From Gammaproteobacteria bacterium (lineage in GTDB: Bacteria; Pseudomonadota; Gammaproteobacteria; Pseudomonadales; Pseudomonadaceae), in the NCBI GenBank assembly GCA_012513235.1, contig JAAZCO010000248.1:1-8456 (forward strand): a DNA stretch of 8,456 bases, written 5' to 3'. Under the pieces are notes generated by a model that ran no database searches, had not been told where the DNA came from, and worked only from the letters and a program-made list of their open reading frames with translations. How positions within the stretch are numbered: position 1 is the stretch's first letter; each line of letters begins with the position of its first letter. Position numbers and translations under genes: made by a program. Below are positions 1 to 6,145 of the stretch, piece after piece.

Positions 1-1
1 A

Positions 2-916
2 GAGCGCTTATCTTTTGCGATCAATGGTGTGCAGCGCAGCTCCAATCAGTTAACTGATACCGCGCATAACTTAGCCTACACTGCGGGCTTGGTCAGCCAT
101 AACACGGATAAGCAGCAAGAAGTCAGTCAGTCGATGGCTGCGGCAGTGGAAGAAATGTCTTCGTCGGTTGCTGAGATTACCTCCACTATGGAAGAACTGT
201 CTGCTTCGTCTACACAAATTGCTGATTACTCGCAGTCGGTAGTGGAAGTGGCCAATATCACCTTAGAAAGTAGTAAGAAAGGTGCGGGCGCAATGCAAAT
301 CTTGCAGTCACGCATGTCTGAAATTCATCAAGACAGCGAGAACAGTCTCGATGAGATTGTGCAGCTAGGGCGCAAGTCAAAAGAAATCAGTAAAGTGATG
401 GACTTAATTAATACTGTCGCTGATCAAACCAAGCTGATTGCCTTTAACGCTGCGCTAGAAGCCTCAAGTGCCGGTGAGTCGGGCAAGCGCTTCTCTGTGG
501 TGGCCAGTGAAATTCGTCGCTTAGCCGATAGTGTGACCGATTCTACCCATGAGATTGAAGACCGTATTCAAGAAATTCAAGATGCGATCAACCGATTGGT
601 CATTACCTCGGAAAAAGGTGCCAGCTCCATTGAAATGGGAATGCAGGTCAGCTCTGAAACCGCTCAAGATCTCAACGCTTTAGTGCAAGCCGCCAGTAAG
701 ACCAGCAGTGCTGCGCAACAAATTTCACTGTCAACACGTCAACAGAAAACCGCCAGTAGCCAAGTGGTGACTGCTTTGCGTGATATTGCTAATGCCAGTA
801 TGTATAACGCGCAATCGGTGCGCAGTATTACTGATATCAGTGAAGATATGATTCGTATGTCAGATGAACTGAATCAACTGACCAGTGAATTTACTACAGC
901 GAAGCCTACTGAGTGA
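2..916 (+). CDS. Methyl-accepting chemotaxis protein, C-terminal signalling domain (5' end outside window)
   Basis: This is the cytoplasmic signalling part of a chemoreceptor, which forms a long antiparallel coiled coil that controls CheA through CheW. The frame is open back to base 2, so the sensor, membrane and HAMP parts lie upstream of the window; the in-frame GTG at 29 is not a believable start. Numbering from that GTG, methylation-type sites are visible at residues 37-46 (AAAVEEMSSS) and 51-60 (TSTMEELSAS), with a Gln-Gln candidate at 230-231 on the return helix. The hairpin tip lies at residues 131-160 and contains ADQTKLIAFNAALEA. The tip differs from the enteric consensus: Ser147 stands where Tsr has Arg388 and Lys135 where Tsr has Asn376. 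The C-terminus (TAKPTE) lacks an NWETF-type CheR/CheB docking pentapeptide. It precedes cheB by 42 bases and is presumably the dedicated receptor of this operon. Family assignment is secure; the ligand is unknown. Confidence 0.95.
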   Translation, partial: ERLSFAINGVQRSSNQLTDTAHNLAYTAGLVSHNTDKQQEVSQSMAAAVEEMSSSVAEITSTMEELSASSTQIADYSQSVVEVANITLESSKKGAGAMQILQSRMSEIHQDSENSLDEIVQLGRKSKEISKVMDLINTVADQTKLIAFNAALEASSAGESGKRFSVVASEIRRLADSVTDSTHEIEDRIQEIQDAINRLVITSEKGASSIEMGMQVSSETAQDLNALVQAASKTSSAAQQISLSTRQQKTASSQVVTALRDIANASMYNAQSVRSITDISEDMIRMSDELNQLTSEFTTAKPTE

Positions 917-942
917 TTGCTTAGTGTGTGCTGTGCGACCTC

Positions 943-948
943 AAGGAG
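943..948 (+). promoter_or_regulatory. Ribosome binding site of cheB
   Basis: AAGGAG sits 10 bases before the ATG at 959. It lies in the 42-base gap after the MCP gene, the widest gap in the window. It supports the ATG at 959 as the cheB start. I see no terminator hairpin in this gap, so cheB is probably co-transcribed with the MCP gene. Confidence 0.75.
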
Positions 949-958
949 TTGAATTGCC

Positions 959-2050
959 ATGGCCATTGCTAAGGTGATACGTGTAGTGATCGTGGACGAC
1001 AGTCCTGTAGCTCGCGATATATTGCGGGCCTTGCTTGAAGAGCAAGAAGGTATTGAGGTCATTGCCGAAGCCTGTAATGGCAAAGAAGCTGTAGAGATGG
1101 TGGCTCAGTTGCGTCCTGACTTGGTCACCATTGACCTCAATATGCCGGTGATGAACGGTATTGAAGCCATTGTGCACATTATGCAAAGCAAAGCGGTGCC
1201 TATTTTAGTGGTCAGTAATGAGTCGGATGCAGAGATGGCTTATCAAGCCATCAGTTCGGGTGCGCTCGAAGTGATAGCTAAGCCGACTTATACCTTGCAA
1301 GGTGCAGAGAATTTTGTGCGGCAAGTGCGTTTGTTAGCAGGGATACCGGTGATCACTCGTTTACGCCCGCGTACCACGCCAGAATTGCCGGCTCCCGTGT
1401 TGAAGACGTATAAACCGCTATCTTCACCTATGACTGTGTCTGCTGTGCGTCAAGTGTTTGCAATTGCTTCTTCGACCGGTGGTCCGCAAGCTTTAGCGCA
1501 TGTATTGTCGCAGTTGCCGGCTGATTTTCATGCGCCTATTGTGATAGCCCAGCATATCAGTGATGGCTTTATTGATGGTATGGCGCAGTGGTTGTCAGGT
1601 GTCTGCCAGCTCAATGTTAAAGTCGCCCAAGATGGTGAGCCATTACGCAATGGCTGTGTTTACTTATCACCGTCTGAGCAGCATATGACGGTAACAACTG
1701 AGCGCTGTATTAAATTAAAAGCACGTGCTGTCGGTGATATTTATCGCCCGAGCTGTGATGTTCTATTAACCTCTGTGGCTGAGGCTTTTGGTGCGCAAGC
1801 TGTGGGTCTTATTATGACTGGCATGGGGCGCGATGGGCCGCAAGGCATGCAAGCAATTCACAATAAAGGTGGCGTGACTTGGGCTCAAGATGAAGCTAGT
1901 TCAGTGATTTATGGGATGAATGCTGAGGCAGTTAATTTAGGTGTGATTCAACGCCAGCTGCCCTTGAGCACTATAGCCTCTGAAATGTTACGTATAGCCG
2001 GTGCAACACCTATGACAGAATGTTTTAATCCGATGCGAGGAGACGCATGA
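959..2050 (+). CDS. cheB: CheB: chemotaxis protein-glutamate methylesterase/deamidase with receiver domain
   Basis: CheB removes methyl groups from receptor glutamates (and can deamidate glutamines), resetting receptor sensitivity; it is activated by phosphate from CheA. The 363-residue protein has the normal two-domain layout. The receiver domain (about 6-125) has acidic Asp13/Asp14, phospho-acceptor Asp59 in TIDLNMP, Ser86 and Lys108. A linker of about 126-164 leads to the esterase domain. The catalytic triad is visible by alignment with Salmonella CheB Ser164/His190/Asp286: Ser172 (in ASSTGG), His199 (in IAQHIS) and Asp292 (in MGRDG). Both domains therefore look active. The segment after the catalytic His (SDGFIDGMAQWL) resembles WspF-type CheB proteins more than enteric CheB. 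It starts at an ATG with a good Shine-Dalgarno sequence and overlaps cheR by 4 bases (ATGA). By context it works on the adjacent receptor, balancing the following CheR. Confidence 0.96.
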   Translation: MAIAKVIRVVIVDDSPVARDILRALLEEQEGIEVIAEACNGKEAVEMVAQLRPDLVTIDLNMPVMNGIEAIVHIMQSKAVPILVVSNESDAEMAYQAISSGALEVIAKPTYTLQGAENFVRQVRLLAGIPVITRLRPRTTPELPAPVLKTYKPLSSPMTVSAVRQVFAIASSTGGPQALAHVLSQLPADFHAPIVIAQHISDGFIDGMAQWLSGVCQLNVKVAQDGEPLRNGCVYLSPSEQHMTVTTERCIKLKARAVGDIYRPSCDVLLTSVAEAFGAQAVGLIMTGMGRDGPQGMQAIHNKGGVTWAQDEASSVIYGMNAEAVNLGVIQRQLPLSTIASEMLRIAGATPMTECFNPMRGDA

Positions 2051-3579
2051 GCCGGCGTCTAGAATCGTTTAAAGCCCTGATTTATGCGCATTGTGGTTTG
2101 GTTTTGGAAGGTGTGGCTGAAGATCGCTTGTATAAGATTCTTCAGCACAATGCCAAGCGCAGTGGCTGTATTGATTTAGATGCCTATGAGCGTTTGATAC
2201 GTACTGACGCTGAGCAGTTTGATATTTTGGTGTGTCAGCTGACGGTTAATGAAACCTACTTTTTTCGCGAGCCTGAGCAATTACAGTTACTCACCACTGT
2301 TTTGATCCCGCAAGTGTTAGCAGGCAAAGCTCCTGGGCAGCCTGTGCGTATTTTAAGTGCTGGCTGCTCCTCCGGTGAGGAGCCTTATAGCTTAGTGATG
2401 TTGCTAGAACACATATATGGCGAGCGTACGGCAGAGTTGTTTCAGATCGATGCAGGGGATCTGGATCAAAACGTGCTAAATAAAGCGCGTGCTGGTGTTT
2501 ATTCGCAGTTTTCTTTTCGTGGTGTAGATCCTGCTGTACGCCTGCGTTATTTTCAGCCACAAAAACACGGCTATAAATTGGCTGAGCATATCCGCAGTCA
2601 AGTGAGCTTTTATCAATTGAATTTGCTGGCGTCACAGTTTCCAGCTGAGCTGTCAGATTACGATATTATCTTTTTTCGTAACGTATCAATTTACTTCGAT
2701 CTAGAGACTCGTGCGCTGATTCAACGTAAGTTTTATGAGTTGATGAATGCACAATCCATTTTGTTTTTAGGCAGTTCAGAAACCCTAGGCAATGATTTAG
2801 GTGTATTTGAATTGGTGGAGCATACGGGCCAATATTTCTTTATTAAAGGTGAGGCGTATCGTCCTAAGCACAGCAACATGGGGACGGGGTTAACACTAGC
2901 CGAGACGAGGCAGAGTACTAACGAGCTTGTACTGCCACTTGATCAGCAAGCATTGAGTACTGTAAGCGCTGACGATACAGCGGATAGTGTCGCGCCGCAG
3001 CCGCCGACTGAGCCCTCGCAGAAAATTGATAGCGTTGACGATCGACGCTTAGTGGCGCTCGAAAGAATTCAGCAGTTGGTGTCTGCAGGTGAGCTGCGTC
3101 GTGCGATGCGTTTGCTCGAGAGCTTTCCAGTCCCGGTGACTGAGGATTACGCTGCATGCTTGCTCAAAAGCTGGTTGCTGTTGAATCAGCAGGCGTTTGA
3201 CGAGGCGGCAAGCCTCTTAGGCTATGCTTTAGTTGCACAGCCTTGGTCGGTGGATGCCATGTTGATGCAAGGTTTGCTCTGCAAATGGCAGCAACAAACC
3301 GAAGACGCCTGCCAATGGTTTAGAAAGGTTATTTATATTTGCCCTGAGTGCTGGCCAGCGCATTATTATTTGGCTGATACGCGCCGAGCTGAAGAGCAGT
3401 TCGAGGTGGCGATGAGATCTTATCAAGCCGTTATCCGTATCTTGGCAACTGCCGCTGAGGTCAATCATGGTTTAACTTGGATACCTGTGCCCTTAGCTGC
3501 AAGTGATGCGGTGTTTTTAAGTCGCCGACAGATACAGCAACTCACTGCTGACCTACACACCACACAAGTGGATGATTAA
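2047..3579 (+). CDS. cheR: CheR-type receptor methyltransferase with C-terminal TPR repeats (WspC-like)
   Basis: This enzyme transfers methyl groups from S-adenosylmethionine to receptor glutamates. The N-terminal helical domain (about 5-80) contains TVNETYFFRE (66-75), matching the CheR TxNxTxFFRE motif. The Rossmann-like catalytic domain (about 81-272) shows the SAM-binding motif ILSAGCSSGEEPYSL (102-116), acidic residues around 135-140 followed by NKARAGVYS, SFRG (156-159), and FFRNVSIYFD (209-218), a variant of the usual RNVLIYF. A Ser/Pro/Thr-rich linker (about 273-330) connects to three roughly 34-residue TPR-like repeats (about 365-398, 400-434, 435-468). At 510 residues it is far longer than simple CheR (about 280), as expected for TPR fusions such as WspC or FrzF. 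The ATG overlaps the cheB stop and is preceded by GAGGAG 4 bases upstream. Since the receptor here has no docking pentapeptide, the TPR part may help targeting (inference). Confidence 0.94.
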   Translation: MSRRLESFKALIYAHCGLVLEGVAEDRLYKILQHNAKRSGCIDLDAYERLIRTDAEQFDILVCQLTVNETYFFREPEQLQLLTTVLIPQVLAGKAPGQPVRILSAGCSSGEEPYSLVMLLEHIYGERTAELFQIDAGDLDQNVLNKARAGVYSQFSFRGVDPAVRLRYFQPQKHGYKLAEHIRSQVSFYQLNLLASQFPAELSDYDIIFFRNVSIYFDLETRALIQRKFYELMNAQSILFLGSSETLGNDLGVFELVEHTGQYFFIKGEAYRPKHSNMGTGLTLAETRQSTNELVLPLDQQALSTVSADDTADSVAPQPPTEPSQKIDSVDDRRLVALERIQQLVSAGELRRAMRLLESFPVPVTEDYAACLLKSWLLLNQQAFDEAASLLGYALVAQPWSVDAMLMQGLLCKWQQQTEDACQWFRKVIYICPECWPAHYYLADTRRAEEQFEVAMRSYQAVIRILATAAEVNHGLTWIPVPLAASDAVFLSRRQIQQLTADLHTTQVDD

Positions 3580-3581
3580 TT

Positions 3582-5735
3582 ATGGCTTTTGATATTAAAA
3601 AGTTTATTGGCCGCTTTGTTGAGGAGGCCAAAGATCATCTTGGACAGATGAACAGCGGTTTAGCAGCTTTAGAGCAAGGGGCTGCCAGTAGCGAGCAAAT
3701 TAACAGTCTGTTTCGTTCAGCGCATACGCTAAAAGGCTCGTCGCGGATGTTAAAGCTGGAGCCCATCACGCAGCTGGCGCATAGCTTAGAAGATTTACTC
3801 AGCGCCTTGCGTGAGCAGCAAGTGCAGGTCAATCACAGCGTGATGGATGTCTTGTACCAAGGTGTGGATGGGTTATCCAATCAGGTTGAACAGTTAGTGC
3901 AGCATGCAACTGTGCCTGATCTCAATGCGCAGCAGCTGCAGTTATGTCAGTTGCTAAGTGCATTGGCGCAGGGGCAGGCGGCTGCAGAATATGTACCTGA
4001 GGCTGCACTTGCTGTGCCTGAATCTGCGCCTGCGGCTCAAACTGTTGTGGTGGAGCAAGCCACTCCAAGGCTGACTGCCAGTGATACCGTGCGCGTCAAG
4101 CTGACGAAGCTGGATGAATTGATCAAGCTGATGGGGCAGCTCAATGCCAGTCATGCTGGCATGCATGAAATGGTTAATACTGCGCGTCGCCTTGAGTTGC
4201 AAGCACAGCAGCACGTAGGGAGTGAATTAGGGCAATCTTTACGTCAGTTCACACGTGATATACGCGATTTGGTTGTTTCGCAAGACAGCCTGACACAAGA
4301 GTTACACGACAAAGCTTTGCAAATGCGTATGTTGCCTTTGGCGGTAGTGCTCGATACAGCTGCGCACTTAGTCAGAGATATGGCGCGCTCATTGGGTAAG
4401 CAAGTGGATTGCCGTATTTATGGCAGTGAAATCGAGCTGGATCGACAAATGATTGATCAACTGGCCGATCCTATTATCCATTTGTTACGTAATGCTTTAG
4501 ACCACGGTATCGAAACACCTGAACTGCGTGAAAAAGCGGGTAAGCCTGCGCAAGGCTTATTACAGATTCGTGCCCGTCAAGATTCAGGCTGGGTCGTGCT
4601 GGATATTCGCGATGACGGTGCCGGCTTATCCGTAGATGCGATTCGTGAGAAGGCGTTAAGAAAAGGCTTGTTTAACGCCCAAGAATTACAAGACATGAGT
4701 GATCAACAAGTCACTGATCTGATTTTTATGCCGGGCTTTTCCACCAGCGCAATTATTACCGACGTGTCGGGACGTGGAGTGGGCTTGGATGTGGTTAAGC
4801 GCTCTATTGTTGACCAATTACAAGGCATTATCAGTATTCAGACTGCGGTGGGTGAAGGGGTCTGCTTTACCTTGCGTTTGCCCTTGTCGCTGGCGATTAT
4901 GCGGGTGTTGTTGATTCGTTCTGGCGCACAAATACTGGGTTTTACTGCACAGTATGTAACTGAGTTACTGACGGTTGAGTCGACTGATTTGATTCGCGTG
5001 GCTGATCGCAATGCGGTGATTATCCGTAACGAATTTGTGCCAGTGGTGAAATTAGCTGATTTGCTGAATCTGCCGCAACAGGCTGTATCCAGGCGTTCAG
5101 TGCCGCGCGAGACGACCACATTGTTATTGCTGGTGATTCGTGTGCATACCGAAAAGCTAGCGTTGCAGGTGGATGAGTTGCTCGATGAGCGTGATATGGT
5201 GATTCAGCAGTTGCCCGAGCATTTACGTGCTACGCCCTTGATTTCTGGAATGGTGACGCGAGGGCAAAGTGAGTTAGTCAGCTTGATGCATGTGCCGTAT
5301 ATCTTAGATTTGGCGCGTAAAACGAGACAGTCAGCCACTACTGTCGCCAGCTTAGATGCACAAAAGGCTAAGAAACGTATTTTGGTGGTGGATGACTCCT
5401 TAAATACCCGGGAGATCGAGCGCGATGTGTTAGAGGCGTGGGGCTACCACGTTACTCTCGCTGAGCATGGCGGCGAAGGGTTGCAAAAAGCACTGGCAGA
5501 AGAGTTTGATGCGGTATTAACCGACGTGGAAATGCCGGTGATGGATGGATTTACCCTCACGGCACGCTTACGTGAACATGAGAGTTATCGTAATAAACCG
5601 ATCATTATTATTACGTCTCGTGAAAAAGACAGCGATCGCCGTCGAGGCATCGAAGTAGGGGCTGATGCTTATATTGTTAAAGGCAGTTTTGATCAAAACA
5701 GTTTAGTGGACACCCTTAAAGTGTTACTCGATTAA
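3582..5735 (+). CDS. cheA: Hybrid chemotaxis histidine kinase CheA with C-terminal receiver domain (WspE-like)
   Basis: This is the central kinase of the array: it autophosphorylates on an Hpt histidine and passes phosphate to receiver proteins. Domains in order: P1/Hpt (about 5-105) with His48 in AHTLKGSSRML; a short Ala/Pro-rich linker (about 130-165) in place of a P2 domain; P3 dimerisation helices (about 167-255); HATPase P4 (about 256-435) with N-box LLRNALDHGIE (301-311), G1 DDGAGL (344-349) and G2 GRGVGLDVV (397-405); the CheW-like P5 domain (about 436-580); and a receiver (598-717) with Asp604/Asp605, phospho-acceptor Asp648 in LTDVEMPVMDG, Thr678 and Lys700. All catalytic motifs are present. 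At 717 residues the size suits a CheA-REC hybrid. It begins 2 bases after cheR with only a weak Shine-Dalgarno match, so translational coupling is likely. The single Hpt separates it from multi-Hpt ChpA/PilL kinases. Confidence 0.96.
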   Translation: MAFDIKKFIGRFVEEAKDHLGQMNSGLAALEQGAASSEQINSLFRSAHTLKGSSRMLKLEPITQLAHSLEDLLSALREQQVQVNHSVMDVLYQGVDGLSNQVEQLVQHATVPDLNAQQLQLCQLLSALAQGQAAAEYVPEAALAVPESAPAAQTVVVEQATPRLTASDTVRVKLTKLDELIKLMGQLNASHAGMHEMVNTARRLELQAQQHVGSELGQSLRQFTRDIRDLVVSQDSLTQELHDKALQMRMLPLAVVLDTAAHLVRDMARSLGKQVDCRIYGSEIELDRQMIDQLADPIIHLLRNALDHGIETPELREKAGKPAQGLLQIRARQDSGWVVLDIRDDGAGLSVDAIREKALRKGLFNAQELQDMSDQQVTDLIFMPGFSTSAIITDVSGRGVGLDVVKRSIVDQLQGIISIQTAVGEGVCFTLRLPLSLAIMRVLLIRSGAQILGFTAQYVTELLTVESTDLIRVADRNAVIIRNEFVPVVKLADLLNLPQQAVSRRSVPRETTTLLLLVIRVHTEKLALQVDELLDERDMVIQQLPEHLRATPLISGMVTRGQSELVSLMHVPYILDLARKTRQSATTVASLDAQKAKKRILVVDDSLNTREIERDVLEAWGYHVTLAEHGGEGLQKALAEEFDAVLTDVEMPVMDGFTLTARLREHESYRNKPIIIITSREKDSDRRRGIEVGADAYIVKGSFDQNSLVDTLKVLLD

Positions 5736-5750
5736 ATCGCAATCAATTCA

Positions 5751-5756
5751 AGAAGG
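5751..5756 (+). promoter_or_regulatory. Ribosome binding site that fixes the start of the single-domain receiver
   Basis: AGAAGG ends 5 bases before the ATG at 5762. The in-frame GTG at 5756 overlaps the last base of this site and could not be served by it. The site therefore favours the ATG at 5762 as the start of the downstream receiver gene. Confidence 0.7.
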
Positions 5757-5761
5757 TGCAT

Positions 5762-6139
5762 ATGCAAGTTCTGGTGGTAGATGATGACGTATTGGCTGGT
5801 GAAATGACGACCGCCGTCTTAGAAGATTTGGGTTACCAAGTTTTTCAGGCTGAAAACGCTATAGAAGCCATGGAAGTGCTGAATCAACACTCAAGTATTG
5901 AGTTGATCGTAAGCGATTTAAATATGCCAATGGTCAGTGGTATTGAGTTTTATCGCGAGCTTAAAGAGCAAGGTTCAACTTTGCCTTTTATCTTATTAAC
6001 CGGTGATGATCCTGACAAAGCCTTAGTCCAAGAGCCGCGCTTGGACGCATGCGTGATGAAAGATTTTAATATGTACGAGCGCTTACCTGCTGCCATCAAC
6101 ACTGTACTCTCAACCATGCAGCCAGCGTGTAAGGATTAA
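5762..6139 (+). CDS. Stand-alone response regulator receiver protein (CheY-like)
   Basis: This is a 125-residue single receiver domain with no output domain, so it acts by protein contact or as a phosphate acceptor or sink for CheA. Numbered from the ATG at 5762, it has Asp7/Asp8/Asp9 in VVDDD, phospho-acceptor Asp52 in VSDLNMP, Thr80 in LLTGD and Lys100. All phosphorylation residues are present. The conserved Lys is followed by Asp-Phe (MKDF) rather than the usual Pro, and the following segment (NMYERLP) is unlike motor-binding CheY, so the alpha4-beta5-alpha5 face may be specialised. The ATG is preferred over the GTG two codons upstream because AGAAGG is correctly spaced only for the ATG. 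It lies 26 bases after cheA and 6 bases before the cyclase gene, which fits a role between kinase and cyclase. No flagellar gene is nearby, and a switch-binding role is not supported. Confidence 0.92.
   Translation: MQVLVVDDDVLAGEMTTAVLEDLGYQVFQAENAIEAMEVLNQHSSIELIVSDLNMPMVSGIEFYRELKEQGSTLPFILLTGDDPDKALVQEPRLDACVMKDFNMYERLPAAINTVLSTMQPACKD
6131..6135 (+). promoter_or_regulatory. Ribosome binding site of the diguanylate cyclase gene
   Basis: AAGGA lies inside the last codons of the receiver gene, 10 bases before the ATG at 6146. The placement links translation of the cyclase to that of the small receiver. Confidence 0.6.
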
Positions 6140-6145
6140 AACGAT

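Noticed and set aside
29..31. GTG as the start of the receptor gene
   Set aside because: The frame is open to base 2 and the upstream codons continue the helical sequence (ERLSFAINGV), so the gene simply begins before the window.
917..958. Possible promoter or terminator between the receptor gene and cheB
   Set aside because: The 42 bases contain only a Shine-Dalgarno site that I can support; I found no convincing hairpin with a T-run and no clear -10/-35 pair.
3340..3351. CPEC in the CheR TPR tail as a zinc site
   Set aside because: A single CxxC without a second pair of ligands nearby is not enough to propose a metal site.
3582..5735. Type IV pilus kinase ChpA/PilL
   Set aside because: Only one Hpt domain is present, and there are no pilG, pilH, pilI or pilJ-like neighbours.
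5756..5758. GTG as the start of the stand-alone receiver
   Set aside because: It overlaps the Shine-Dalgarno sequence and adds only two residues before a well-placed ATG and the conserved first strand of the receiver fold.
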